DNA from: Tessaracoccus sp. MC1865
GTDB taxonomy: Bacteria > Actinomycetota > Actinomycetes > Propionibacteriales > Propionibacteriaceae
NCBI RefSeq assembly: GCF_017815535.1
Contig: NZ_CP072596.1
Span: 2,635,614 to 2,699,613 of the forward strand
DNA: 64,000 nt
Direction of reading: 5' to 3'
The notes under the pieces are model-generated. The model worked only from the letters and a program-made list of their open reading frames with translations. It was not told the origin of the DNA and searched no databases. A program made the position numbers and the translations under genes. Shown here piece by piece: positions 1-8,497 of the stretch (its first letter is position 1; each line of letters begins with the position of its first letter).

Positions 1-1349
1 CTGAACGCATACTCCACGTGGTACTGCACGGGGGTCTTGGCGCGCCACAGCGACTGGAGGTCGCCGGGCATGGAGCCGGCCGCGTTGATCACGACGTCGT
101 TCTCGCCCATCATCTCGTTGAGCGCGCCGAAGACCTCGATCTGGGCGGGCTGCGGCTGATGGCCGACGTTGACGCACTCGTCCGTGGTGGTGGCCCACTC
201 GTCACGCAGGCGGGCGACCTCGGCGGAGTACGCCTCGTCGACCCGGTAGCCCTCGAGCGCCTCGCTCAGGGCCACCAGCGCCTCGCGCGCATCGGCCACC
301 ACCATCTCGGCGGCGTGCTTGGCCGCGTCGAAGGCGCCGACGTTGATGTTGACGAACCGGAGGTGCGGGTTGCGGAACGCGGTGTGCGACGCGGTGGTGA
401 AGTCGGAGTAGCGGGTACCGATGCCGATCACCACGTCCGCCCCGCGCGCCAGTTCGTTGGCCGACTCGGCGCCGGTGGAGCCCACGCCGCCCACGGAGCA
501 GTCGTGGTCGGCGTCGATCGCGCCCTTGCCCGCCTGGGTGTCCGACACCGGGATGCCCGTCGCCGAGGCGAAGGCACGCAGCACGTCGCTAGCCCCGGAG
601 TAGATCGTGCCACCCCCGGAGACGATGAGCGGGCGCTTGGCGCCGCGGATGATCTCGGCGGCGCGCTCGATGGCGACCCTTTCCGGCGCAGGACGGCGGA
701 TCCGCCAGACCCGCTTGGCGAAGAACTCCACCGGGAAGTCGTAGGCTTCGGCCTGCACGTCCTGGGGCAGGGCGACGGTGACGGCTCCCGTGTCGGCCGG
801 ATCGGTCAGCACGCGCATGGCCTGCATCAGCGACGGGATGAGTTGTTCGGGGCGTGTGACGCGGTCGAAGAACCGCGACACGGGCCGGAAGGCGTCGGTG
901 GCCGCCGTCAGCGGCGACACCGGGTCCTCGACCTGCTGCAGCACCGGATCCGGCGCGCGGGTGGCGAACTGGTCCGACGGGAACAGCAGCACGGGCAGCC
1001 GGTTGGTGGTGGCGACGGCGGCGCCGGTCACCATGTTCAATGCCCCCGGGCCGATGGACGAGGTGCACATCCATGTCTGCGTGCGGTTGGTGGACTTGGC
1101 GTACGCGGCGGCGGCGTTGACCATGCCCTGCTCGTTGCGGGGCATGATGTAGGGCATCTCACCGCCATCCGGTTCCGGGTCGAGGTCGTTCTGGAGCAGC
1201 GCCTGGCCCATGCCGGCGACATTGCCGTGGCCGAAGATGCCGAAGGCCCCAGCGATCAGGCGGCGCTCGACGCCGTCGGATTCGGAGAACTGGTTGACGA
1301 GGAATCGGACGACAGCCTGCCCGACGGTAAGGCGAACGGTGGTGCTCAT
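1..1349 (-). CDS. iolD: IolD, trihydroxycyclohexane-1,2-dione hydrolase (partial)
   Basis: ThDP-dependent enzyme that hydrolyses the ring of 3D-(3,5/4)-trihydroxycyclohexane-1,2-dione to 5-deoxy-glucuronate in cytosolic myo-inositol breakdown. The minus-strand reading frame starts at the ATG ending at 1349 and stays open to the window edge, so about 449 N-terminal residues are visible and the C-terminus is missing. The N-terminal ThDP-fold domain carries the IolD-like GHGNVAGMGQAL segment near residue 40, followed by the conserved SSIGPGALNMVTGAA stretch. It is the last visible gene of the run iolC-aldolase-iolB-iolD and starts 2 nt after the iolB stop, so translational coupling is likely. 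Identification is firm; only completeness is unknown. Confidence 0.93.
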   Translation of the reverse strand, partial: MSTTVRLTVGQAVVRFLVNQFSESDGVERRLIAGAFGIFGHGNVAGMGQALLQNDLDPEPDGGEMPYIMPRNEQGMVNAAAAYAKSTNRTQTWMCTSSIGPGALNMVTGAAVATTNRLPVLLFPSDQFATRAPDPVLQQVEDPVSPLTAATDAFRPVSRFFDRVTRPEQLIPSLMQAMRVLTDPADTGAVTVALPQDVQAEAYDFPVEFFAKRVWRIRRPAPERVAIERAAEIIRGAKRPLIVSGGGTIYSGASDVLRAFASATGIPVSDTQAGKGAIDADHDCSVGGVGSTGAESANELARGADVVIGIGTRYSDFTTASHTAFRNPHLRFVNINVGAFDAAKHAAEMVVADAREALVALSEALEGYRVDEAYSAEVARLRDEWATTTDECVNVGHQPQPAQIEVFGALNEMMGENDVVINAAGSMPGDLQSLWRAKTPVQYHVEYAF

Positions 1350-1351
1350 GC

Positions 1352-2239
1352 TCACTCCTGGGGATTGAGGGGGGTCATGGGGAGACGGGGGTCGACCTCG
1401 GATTCTTCCCAGGCCTGGCGGATCCACGTGTAATGGGGGTCGTCGGTCATCAGCCAGGTGGAGTCCTCGGAGGGACCGGCCATGACGTTGAGGTAGTACA
1501 GGTCATAGCCGGGGGCGGCGACCGACGGGCCGTGGTAGCCGAACGGCATCACCACGACGTCGCGAGAGTTGACCTCGGTGCACACGTCGATGGGCTTCCC
1601 GGGCGACGGGTAGATGCGCTGGAGCGCCATCCCCTTCGAACCGTCGCGGCCGGGGCGCACCTCGTAGTAGTAGATCTCCTCGAGGACGCGTTCGTCCTGA
1701 GTGTGTTCGTCATGCTTGTGGGGCGGGTAGCTGGACCAGTTGCCGCCGGGCGTGAGCACCTCGCACGCCAGCAGGTGGGACGTCTCCAGCGGGTTGCCCA
1801 GCGCGTAGTTGTTGACCTGCCGCGAGCAGTTGCCGGTACCGCGCAGCGTCGTGATGACCTGCGACGACGGGCAGTACACGACGGGGAGGTCCTTGGTGGC
1901 CTTCGATCCGGGCAGCGCGAACCGGCCGCCCTGCTCGCTGTGGATGACGGCGGTCTTGCCGCGCGGGACGTACAGGTAGTCGGTGATCTCGGTCCAGACC
2001 TCGCCGCGGCCCTCCAAGCGGTGGGTCTCACCGTCGACCTTCACGGTGCAGGATCCGCTGAGCGGCAGCACCAGGATCTCCTCGCCGCCGGTGTCGACGG
2101 TCTGCGCGGCCCCGGCCGGCAGCCCGATCACGCGGATCGAACACCACTCCCAGCCGGCGCGCTGCGCGGTCACGTCCGTCTCGAAGTTGCCATGGGCGGT
2201 TTCCCCCGCAGGGATGACGTACTTGGCGTTGTCGTTCAC
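1352..2239 (-). CDS. iolB: IolB, 5-deoxy-glucuronate isomerase
   Basis: Cupin-fold isomerase that converts 5-deoxy-D-glucuronate, the IolD product, to 2-deoxy-5-keto-D-gluconate. The protein is 295 aa, a normal length for the family. The metal-binding cupin segment PPHKHDEH and the following EEIYYYEV and FGYHGP motifs are present in the C-terminal half. The start is GTG and overlaps the stop of the upstream aldolase by four bases (GTGA), which shows tight operon coupling. The downstream neighbour iolD begins 2 nt after the stop. Confidence 0.95.
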   Translation of the reverse strand: MNDNAKYVIPAGETAHGNFETDVTAQRAGWEWCSIRVIGLPAGAAQTVDTGGEEILVLPLSGSCTVKVDGETHRLEGRGEVWTEITDYLYVPRGKTAVIHSEQGGRFALPGSKATKDLPVVYCPSSQVITTLRGTGNCSRQVNNYALGNPLETSHLLACEVLTPGGNWSSYPPHKHDEHTQDERVLEEIYYYEVRPGRDGSKGMALQRIYPSPGKPIDVCTEVNSRDVVVMPFGYHGPSVAAPGYDLYYLNVMAGPSEDSTWLMTDDPHYTWIRQAWEESEVDPRLPMTPLNPQE

Positions 2240-3102
2240 AGAACCTCCACGAGTCGGTCCACCGCGCCGGCCACATCACCGTCGCGGGGGAAGAGCAGGG
2301 CGCGCCCGATGACGAGCCCCTTCACGCTGGGATTGCGCAGTGAGCTGGCCCAGGCACGGACGGTTTCGTCCATCTGCTCCGGCACCGGGCCGCCCAGCAG
2401 CAGGACCGGCAGCGTGGTGGACTCCAGCACGCGGTCCATGTCCGCCACGCACGGCAGCTTCAGCCAGGTGCGCGCCGAGGTGTGACCCAACGCGGAGGCC
2501 ACGCTGATGGCGCGGATGACTTCGTCGGGAGACAGGTCGTTGGTGAGTTGACCCTCCACGCGGCGGCTGATGAAGGGTTCCAGCATCGCGATGCGCCCCG
2601 CCGCGGCCAGGTCGTCGACGGCGCGCGCGGCCTGTTCCAGCATGGCCGGGGTGGCCGGGTCCTGCAGGTCGATGCGCAGGAGGAGTTTGCCCCCGTCGAG
2701 GCCCGCCTGCTCGATGCCGGGCGCGGTGTAGCCGGTGATGCGGTCGTCCACCTCGAACGTGGAGCCGGCCAGGCCGGAGCGGTTCATGGAGCCGAACACC
2801 AGCTTGCCCTCAAGCGCGCCGAGGAGGGCGAGTTCCTCGATGAGGTCCGGGGTGCCGAGGAACCCGCCGACGCCGGGCCGGGCGATCGCCACGGCGCACC
2901 GTTCGAGGAGTACGCGGCGCGACGCCATGGCCAGCTCGTCGCTACCGGCCTTGAGGGCCCCGCGGCCCGGGTGGTCTGCCGCGATGACCAGCAGCTTCTC
3001 CCCCGGTGCCGGCATGACGCCGGGCGCGCGAGCGGCGAGGGCCGCAGCCACTGCGTCGGGGCGCGTGAAGCGCACGTCAGTGAGGTCGTCGAAGGTGATC
3101 AT
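2236..3102 (-). CDS. Cgl0159-family (beta/alpha)8 aldolase, probable DKGP aldolase
   Basis: A 288-aa class I aldolase-like TIM-barrel protein starting at the ATG ending at 3102, which overlaps the iolC stop (ATGA). It begins MITFDDLTDVR and carries a KLLVIAADHPGRG strand, a KLVFGSMNR segment and a late TWLKLPCV strand that could supply a Schiff-base lysine. It matches the family called Cgl0159-like in corynebacterial inositol loci. Its place between iolC and iolB suggests it performs the IolJ step, cleaving 2-deoxy-5-keto-gluconate 6-phosphate to malonate semialdehyde and DHAP. That role is inferred from context; the fold assignment is stronger than the substrate. Confidence 0.72.
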   Translation of the reverse strand: MITFDDLTDVRFTRPDAVAAALAARAPGVMPAPGEKLLVIAADHPGRGALKAGSDELAMASRRVLLERCAVAIARPGVGGFLGTPDLIEELALLGALEGKLVFGSMNRSGLAGSTFEVDDRITGYTAPGIEQAGLDGGKLLLRIDLQDPATPAMLEQAARAVDDLAAAGRIAMLEPFISRRVEGQLTNDLSPDEVIRAISVASALGHTSARTWLKLPCVADMDRVLESTTLPVLLLGGPVPEQMDETVRAWASSLRNPSVKGLVIGRALLFPRDGDVAGAVDRLVEVL

Positions 3103-4070
3103 GCCTGCCCCCGTGCGTCGGTTTCCACGTGGCGGGCCAGCATGTCCTCGACCTCCGCCTGGTCCGGCATGGCGGGGGCCGTCTCGAGCTTGGACGCCAC
3201 GATGGCGCCGGCCGCGGAGGCGAACCGGATGAGCTGCGGCAGTTCCCAGCCGTTGAGGAGGCCGTGGCACACCGCGCCACCGAACGCGTCGCCGGCGCCG
3301 AGGCCGTTGACGACCTCGATCCGGCTGGCCGGCACGAAGGTGCTCTGGGTGCGGGACTTGGCGAAGGTGCCGACGGGGCCCTGCTTGACGATGGCGATGT
3401 CGACGCCCCGGTCGAGCAGCGCGTCGGCGGCTCGCTCCGGGTCGGTCTCACCCACCGCGATGCGACACTCCTCGAGATTGCCGATCGCGACGTCGGCGTG
3501 TTCCAGCATGGAGCTGATGTGCCCCGAGGCGGTGACCTCGTCGTCCCAGAAACGGGCGCGGTAATCCAGATCGAACACCAGCATTCCGCTGCGCTCCGTG
3601 CGGGCCAGGGTTCGGTGGGTCTGACGTGAAGGCTCAACCGACAGGCCACTGGCGGTCATCCAGAGGATGCGGTAGTCGGCGAGGTCGGCCGGCAGATCTT
3701 CCGGACGCAACTCGAGATCCGGTGCGGTCGGCGCGCGATAGAAGTAGAGCGGGAAGTTGTCCGGCGGGAAGATCTCGCAGAATGTCACAGGTGTGTTGAA
3801 CGCGGGATTGGTCACCACGTGCGAGGCATCCACCCCGCGACGCCCCAGCTCGGCGATGATGAAACGGCCGAACGGGTCGTCGCCCACGCCGGTGAGCGCC
3901 GTGACGTTGCGGCCGTAGCGCGCGGCCGCGACCGCGACGTTGGTGGCGGAACCGCCGAGGAACTTCCGGAAAATGCTCACATCCTCGAGGTGGACCCCGA
4001 CCTCGAGCGGATACACGTCGACGCTGCAGCGCCCCACCACGAGAATCTCGGGCACGTGTTCGCCATCCAC
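3099..4070 (-). CDS. iolC: IolC, 5-dehydro-2-deoxygluconokinase
   Basis: PfkB/ribokinase-family kinase (323 aa) that phosphorylates 2-deoxy-5-keto-D-gluconate. The N-terminal FLGGSATNVAVAAARYG motif and the C-terminal NGLGAGDAFGGAVCHGLL motif, with the catalytic Asp of GAGD, are both intact. I chose the GTG ending at 4070 because an AAGGAGG ribosome site lies about 8 nt upstream. It is the first gene of the minus-strand inositol operon and is divergent from the GntR regulator at 4232, sharing a 161-nt intergenic region. Confidence 0.94.
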   Translation of the reverse strand: MDGEHVPEILVVGRCSVDVYPLEVGVHLEDVSIFRKFLGGSATNVAVAAARYGRNVTALTGVGDDPFGRFIIAELGRRGVDASHVVTNPAFNTPVTFCEIFPPDNFPLYFYRAPTAPDLELRPEDLPADLADYRILWMTASGLSVEPSRQTHRTLARTERSGMLVFDLDYRARFWDDEVTASGHISSMLEHADVAIGNLEECRIAVGETDPERAADALLDRGVDIAIVKQGPVGTFAKSRTQSTFVPASRIEVVNGLGAGDAFGGAVCHGLLNGWELPQLIRFASAAGAIVASKLETAPAMPDQAEVEDMLARHVETDARGQA

Positions 4071-4176
4071 AGTGATGACCTCCTTCGTCGGCCCTCAGTC
4101 TGCCTGACTGGAACAGCGTGGTCAACTCTTTGTGCACACATTCGAGACGCGCGCTTCCGGAGTATGATCTGTCGCA

Positions 4177-4202
4177 ATACCGCTCTGGCGGTTCATACCG
4201 CT
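4177..4202. promoter_or_regulatory. Candidate operator, three alternating ACCGC half-sites
   Basis: ACCGC (4179-4183), GCGGT (4188-4192) and ACCGC (4197-4201) alternate with exactly 4 nt between them. This makes two overlapping inverted repeats; the outer octamers ATACCGCT are also direct repeats 18 bp apart. The site lies 30-55 nt upstream of the GntR start, in the iolC-gntR divergent region. It is a plausible site for the neighbouring regulator. Binding is inferred. Confidence 0.5.
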
Positions 4203-4231
4203 GCCAAAGTCGGCCAGGTCAAGGAGTATGC

Positions 4232-4975
4232 ATGGACGAGACCTACACACCGGACATCACAATCGACCGCCACTCGGATCGTCCCCTGTATGAGCAGATC
4301 GCCCAACCCATCGAGGCGGCGATCCTCTCCGGTGAACTCGCAGCAGGCGCGCGCATCGAGGACGAGGTCTCGATGGCCCAGCGCCTCGACGTCGCCCGCC
4401 CGACGGCGCGCCGCGCTCTCCAGGAACTGGTCGCCAAGGGCCTGCTGACCCGCCGACGCGGCGTCGGCACCCGCGTCGCCCCGCCCCACGTGCACCGCCC
4501 CATGAAGCTCTCCTCTCTCAATGAGGACCTCGTGGAGGCAGGCTTCTCCCCCTCCACCAAAGTGCTCAAGTACCAGGTGCGCGAGGCGGCGCCCGACGAA
4601 GCCGAGAAGCTCGGGATGAAGCCCGGCGAGGGACTGCTCGAAGTCAGCCGCCTGCGCTACGCGGACGACCACCCCCTCGCCATCCTCACCAACCTCATCC
4701 CGCTCGACATCGCCCCCACCTGGCAGGAGCTGGGCGAACACGGCCTCTACCAGTGTCTGCAGAAGCGCGACGTGCTGATCGCGGCGGCGCAGCAGTCGGT
4801 CGGCGCCCGCGGCGCCACGGCCGAAGAGGCAGAGCTCCTCGGCGAGGACAAGGGCGCGCCACTGCTGACGATGCACCGGGTGGGCCGCACAGCCGAGGGC
4901 CGCGCCGTGGAACTGGGCAACCACGTCTACCGCCCCTCGCTGTACTCGTTCCAGTTCACGTTGTTCACGTCCTGA
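4232..4975 (+). CDS. GntR/HutC-family regulator of the inositol locus
   Basis: A 247-aa transcription factor with an N-terminal GntR winged helix-turn-helix (about residues 15-85, including PLYEQIAQPIEAAI and the ARPTARRALQELVAKGLLTR recognition region) and a C-terminal UTRA effector domain (about residues 95-240). The ATG at 4232 follows AAGGAG at 4221-4226; the longer upstream reading frame has no ribosome site. It sits divergently from iolC and upstream of the transaldolase-iolG pair, so it probably controls inositol genes in both directions. A close paralogue lies at 36788. The effector is unknown; an inositol-derived phosphate is a reasonable guess only. Confidence 0.88.
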   Translation: MDETYTPDITIDRHSDRPLYEQIAQPIEAAILSGELAAGARIEDEVSMAQRLDVARPTARRALQELVAKGLLTRRRGVGTRVAPPHVHRPMKLSSLNEDLVEAGFSPSTKVLKYQVREAAPDEAEKLGMKPGEGLLEVSRLRYADDHPLAILTNLIPLDIAPTWQELGEHGLYQCLQKRDVLIAAAQQSVGARGATAEEAELLGEDKGAPLLTMHRVGRTAEGRAVELGNHVYRPSLYSFQFTLFTS

Positions 4976-4989
4976 GTAAATGTTCTGAC

Positions 4990-5024
4990 AATCGCTTGAC
5001 TATGCATAGACAATGCGATTAACT
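4990..5024 (+). promoter_or_regulatory. Promoter with embedded palindromic operator
   Basis: A TTGACT -35-like hexamer (4996-5001) and a weak TTAACT -10-like hexamer (5019-5024) are 17 bp apart. Between and overlapping them is the perfect palindrome CTATGCATAG (5000-5009), flanked by AATCGC (4990-4995) and its inverted copy GCGATT (5015-5020). This looks like a repressor site over the promoter of the transaldolase-iolG operon. Confidence 0.5.
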
Positions 5025-5071
5025 GAGTCACATACGGCGACGCCGCCGCTCTCCGTGAAAGCAGGAGCCAG

Positions 5072-6145
5072 ATGACTGACTACACCCCCGGGCCGCTGCT
5101 GGCCGCAGCGCAGACCACCCCCACGTCCCTGTGGAACGATTCCTCGGATCTCGATGAGCTGAAGCAGTCCATCGCGTTCGGCGGGGTCGGGGCCACATGC
5201 AACCCGGTGATCGCCTACACCACCATCAAGCAGCACCTCGATGAGTGGCGTCCGCGCATCGAGGCCATCGCGGCCGAGCACCCCACCTGGGGCGAGTCGC
5301 AGATCGGTTGGCAGGCCGTGAAGGACATGTCCGTCGAAGCAGCCGCGCTGCTCGAGCCGATCTTCAGGGAGCACAACGGCCGCAACGGTCGCCTGTCGGT
5401 ACAGACCGACCCGCGCCTCCACCGCGACGCCCAGGCGCTCGCGGACCAGGCCGTGGAGTTCCATGAGCTGGCCGACAACATCGTTGTGAAGATCCCGGCC
5501 ACCAAGACGGGCCTGGAGGCCATCGAAGAGGCCAGCTACCGCGGCGTGTCCATCAACGTGACCGTCTCCTTCTCCGTACCCCAGGCGGTGCAGGCGGGCG
5601 AGGCCATCGAGCGCGGCCTGAAGCGCCGCGAGGCCGAGGGTCATGACGTCTCCGAGATGGGCCCCGTCGTCACCATCATGGTGGGACGCCTCGACGACTG
5701 GCTCAAGGAAACCGCCGAGCGCGAGGGGCTCTCAGTGGACCCGGAGGCCCTCGAGTGGGCCGGCGTCGCGTGCATGAAGCGTGCCTACAAGATCTTCCAG
5801 GAGCGCGGGTACCGCTCGCGGGTCCTGTCCGCAGCCTTCCGCAACGTCAACCACTGGGCTGAGTTCGTGGGCGGCGACGTGGTGGTCTCCCCGCCGTTCA
5901 CGTGGCAGAAGACCATCAACGAGTCCGGATATGAGACCGTCCCCCGCATGGACGAGCCCGTCAAGCAGGAGCACCTCCAGGAGTTGCTGAAGATCGAGGA
6001 CTTCCGCCGCGCCTACGAGGTCGACGGGATGACGCCCGAGGAGTTCGAAGACTTCGGCCCCACCCGCAAGACCCTCCGCCAGTTCCTCGCGGCAGACGCC
6101 GATCTCGATGCTCTCGTCCGCGACATCCTCGTTCCAGCCCCCTGA
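5072..6145 (+). CDS. Transaldolase-family protein in the inositol operon
   Basis: A 357-aa transaldolase/Fsa-like TIM barrel. The GATCNPVIAY segment corresponds to the transaldolase TSNPSI region, and VVKIPATKTG carries the expected Schiff-base lysine. The ATG at 5072 follows GCAGGAG. It is 11 nt upstream of iolG and downstream of the HutC regulator, so it is likely co-expressed with inositol catabolism. It differs from housekeeping Tal, and its substrate is unknown. It could cleave a sugar-phosphate arising from inositol, or recycle triose phosphates. The family is clear; the specific reaction is not. Confidence 0.8.
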   Translation: MTDYTPGPLLAAAQTTPTSLWNDSSDLDELKQSIAFGGVGATCNPVIAYTTIKQHLDEWRPRIEAIAAEHPTWGESQIGWQAVKDMSVEAAALLEPIFREHNGRNGRLSVQTDPRLHRDAQALADQAVEFHELADNIVVKIPATKTGLEAIEEASYRGVSINVTVSFSVPQAVQAGEAIERGLKRREAEGHDVSEMGPVVTIMVGRLDDWLKETAEREGLSVDPEALEWAGVACMKRAYKIFQERGYRSRVLSAAFRNVNHWAEFVGGDVVVSPPFTWQKTINESGYETVPRMDEPVKQEHLQELLKIEDFRRAYEVDGMTPEEFEDFGPTRKTLRQFLAADADLDALVRDILVPAP

Positions 6146-6156
6146 GGAGTGGGTAC

Positions 6157-7161
6157 ATGACAGACAAGTTACTCCGCGTAGCCATCATCGGCGCCGGCCG
6201 CATCGGCCGGGTGCACGCCCAGGCGATCGCGTCGCACCCCCGCGCCGAACTCGTGCTCGTGTCGGATCCGTTCGGTACCGCGGCAGAGGATCTCGCCGCC
6301 GCGCATGGCGCACGGGCCGTGAAGGACGCCGCGGAGGTGTTCGCAGATCCTGAGGTGGACGCCGTGATCATCGGCTCGCCCACCCCGCTGCACGCCGAGC
6401 AGGTCCTCGCCGCGGCACGCGCCGGCAAGGCCGTGCTCTGCGAGAAGCCGGTTGCTTCGTCGGTGGCGCAGGCGCGCGAGCTGGAGGCCGATCTGGCCAC
6501 CTTCGAGCACCCGCCGGTGATGGTGGGTTTCCAGCGTCGCTACGACCCGTCGATCAAGAAGGCGCACGATCTCGTCGCCGCCGGAGAGATCGGCCGCGTC
6601 GAGCAGATGACCATCCAATCGCGCGATCCCGCCGCTCCCCCGGCGAGCTACATCGCGTCGTCGGGAGGCATCTTCAAGGACTGCACCATCCACGACTTCG
6701 ACCAGGCCCGGTTCTTCATGGGCGACATCGCCGAGGTCACCGCGTTCGGACAGAGCAACATCCCCGAACTGGCGGGCACCGGTGACTTCGACGGCGCGGT
6801 CGTCGTGCTGCGCAGCGTCGACGGCGCCGTGGCGTCGATCACCAACAACCGTCACTGCGCCGCCGGCTACGACCAGCGGATGGAGGTGCACGGTGCGGAC
6901 GGTTCGCTGTTCGTCGACAACCTGCGCCCCACGTCGTTGACCGTGAACAAGAAGGACTTCAGCGCGGCCCAGGACCCGTACCTGGACTACTTCCTGGAGC
7001 GCTACGCCGACGCGTACCGCGACGAGCTGGCGTCCTTCATCGACGCGATCAACGAGGGCGTCGAGGTGTCGCCGACCATCAGTGACGGCATCGAGGCCCT
7101 GGTGCTGGCCGAGGCGGCCGAGGAATCGGCCCGCAGCGGCCGCCCCGTCAAGGTTCAGTAA
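6157..7161 (+). CDS. iolG: IolG-type inositol 2-dehydrogenase (Gfo/Idh/MocA)
   Basis: A 334-aa NAD-dependent oxidoreductase of the Gfo/Idh/MocA family that probably oxidises myo-inositol to scyllo-inosose, the first step of the pathway. The N-terminal Rossmann motif is AIIGAGRIGRVHAQ. The CEKPVA motif (catalytic Lys) is intact, and the GGIFKDCTIHDFDQARF segment holds the catalytic Asp/His pair typical of inositol dehydrogenases. It follows the transaldolase-family gene by 11 nt and is followed by a strong terminator. Related members act on other cyclitols, so scyllo- or D-chiro-inositol cannot be excluded. Confidence 0.88.
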   Translation: MTDKLLRVAIIGAGRIGRVHAQAIASHPRAELVLVSDPFGTAAEDLAAAHGARAVKDAAEVFADPEVDAVIIGSPTPLHAEQVLAAARAGKAVLCEKPVASSVAQARELEADLATFEHPPVMVGFQRRYDPSIKKAHDLVAAGEIGRVEQMTIQSRDPAAPPASYIASSGGIFKDCTIHDFDQARFFMGDIAEVTAFGQSNIPELAGTGDFDGAVVVLRSVDGAVASITNNRHCAAGYDQRMEVHGADGSLFVDNLRPTSLTVNKKDFSAAQDPYLDYFLERYADAYRDELASFIDAINEGVEVSPTISDGIEALVLAEAAEESARSGRPVKVQ

Positions 7162-7174
7162 CGCAGACCCCGTG

Positions 7175-7211
7175 AACCCGCCGGTTGCCTCCCAGGCACC
7201 CGGCGGGTTTT
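7175..7211 (+). terminator. Rho-independent terminator after iolG
   Basis: Perfect 10-bp inverted repeat AACCCGCCGG (7175-7184) and CCGGCGGGTT (7200-7209) followed by TTTT-type sequence, 14 nt after the iolG stop. Confidence 0.85.
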
Positions 7212-7283
7212 CGCTGCCCGGTGCCTGACGCACGGCGTCGTCCCCCTATGCACCGCCCCTTCGCCACATCTAGTCTCATCCCC

Positions 7284-7976
7284 ATGCTGGAAGACATCCT
7301 CGGGCTGCCGGCCCACCCGCTGTTCGTGCACCTGCCGGTGGTGTTGCTGCCGTTGTCCGCCGTCTCGATCGTGGCGCTGACCCTCCGGCCGGCCTGGCGG
7401 CCGAGGTTCGCCCTGCCGGTGCTGGGGCTCCTCGCCCTCGGCGCCCTGGGGGCGGTTGCCGCCTGGGGAACCGGCGACGACCTGGCCGCGAAAGTGGGCC
7501 TCCCGGTCACCCACTCGGAACTGGGCATGTGGACCGCGCTGGCCTCCGCCGTGCTGCTCGTGGCGGGCGGCGTCTGGTTGTGGCGCGTGCGGCGGGCCGA
7601 CCCGTCGTCGGCGCGTGGCGTGTTCGGCTGGGTGGTGTCGGCGCTGGCTCTCGTGGTGCTCGTGCTCGTGACCCTCACCGGCCACTCGGGCGCGACGGCG
7701 GCCTGGTCCGGCGTGGCGGTAAGGGCTGCGGCACCTGGGCAGAGCGCCTACACGATGGCCGACGTGGCGGCCCACAGCACGCCCGCCGACTGCTGGATCG
7801 CCGTCGACGGCAACGCCTACGACGTCACCAGTTGGATCCCGCAGCACCCGGGCGGCCCCGAGCGGATCGAGCCGCTGTGCGGCACGGACGCGACGGCCCA
7901 GTTCACCGGCGAGCACGGCCAGAGCGAAGTCGCGCAGGCGACGCTGAAGAGCTACCTGCTCGGCCCACTGGCCTGA
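7284..7976 (+). CDS. DUF2231 membrane domain fused to cytochrome b5-like domain
   Basis: A 230-aa protein. Residues about 1-150 hold four hydrophobic segments opening with GLPAHPLFVHLPVVLLPLSA, typical of DUF2231 membrane proteins. Residues about 155-230 form a cytochrome b5-like heme domain with a WIAVDGNAYDVTSWI strand and the heme motif HPGG; a second candidate heme ligand is the His in TGEHGQ. The start is supported by TAGTCT at 7271-7276, 7 nt before the ATG, with no ribosome site (leaderless type). A membrane-anchored electron carrier or redox sensor is likely. No redox partner gene is adjacent. The family assignment is good; the function is unknown. Confidence 0.82.
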   Translation: MLEDILGLPAHPLFVHLPVVLLPLSAVSIVALTLRPAWRPRFALPVLGLLALGALGAVAAWGTGDDLAAKVGLPVTHSELGMWTALASAVLLVAGGVWLWRVRRADPSSARGVFGWVVSALALVVLVLVTLTGHSGATAAWSGVAVRAAAPGQSAYTMADVAAHSTPADCWIAVDGNAYDVTSWIPQHPGGPERIEPLCGTDATAQFTGEHGQSEVAQATLKSYLLGPLA

Positions 7977-8008
7977 CGGCGCTCGCTGACCCGGGTACCG
8001 GTGGCAGG

Positions 8009-8410
8009 TCAAGCCCAGCGGGACCGCGGGCGACCGCGGACCAGCACGGCGGAAGCGGTCAGGACCACCAGCGCAGATACCCAGAGGTTCACCTCGCCCC
8101 AGAGCCAATGAGCGCTGCCGTCCTGCCCGCCTACTGCCTCCACGATTGCTCCGACGGCGAAGGTCAGGACCGCGCCGGCGACCACTACGCCGACGAAGAA
8201 CAGCACGCGGATCCACCTGCGGGCGCCGCCGGTTGCTGCGGCGACGAGTGCGACAACGGCGATGACGAACGCCAGCAGCCCGCCGAAGAAGAGCGGGTCT
8301 TCGAGAGGGCTCCTGCCCGGTCCGCCGGCGATGCCGATCGCAGCAGCCTTGAGTGCCCAGATGATGACGGCCGCGACGGCGGCCCATAGCGCGAGTCGGT
8401 GTGCATTCAT
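8009..8410 (-). CDS. Small four-helix membrane protein
   Basis: A 133-aa hydrophobic protein with four predicted transmembrane segments (about residues 6-28, 42-62, 67-92 and 107-125) ending in a basic RGRPRSRW tail. I do not recognise a family. It is transcribed divergently from the histidine kinase at 8498 and converges on the DUF2231-b5 gene, so it may be a cargo or accessory of that two-component system. That link rests on position only. Confidence 0.65.
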   Translation of the reverse strand: MNAHRLALWAAVAAVIIWALKAAAIGIAGGPGRSPLEDPLFFGGLLAFVIAVVALVAAATGGARRWIRVLFFVGVVVAGAVLTFAVGAIVEAVGGQDGSAHWLWGEVNLWVSALVVLTASAVLVRGRPRSRWA

Positions 8411-8497
8411 GGGTTCAACGCTCGCTCAGGCAGGGCAGTACCGTCATCCCTCCGGAGAGTGACGTGTGATGAGATTGCGGTGACTAAACTCGGTTTC

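Noticed and set aside
8399-8497. Longer histidine kinase start at 8399 or 8480
   Set aside because: The extension lacks a ribosome site, and GTG 8498 is placed exactly 7 nt after TAAACT, the pattern seen at other genes here.
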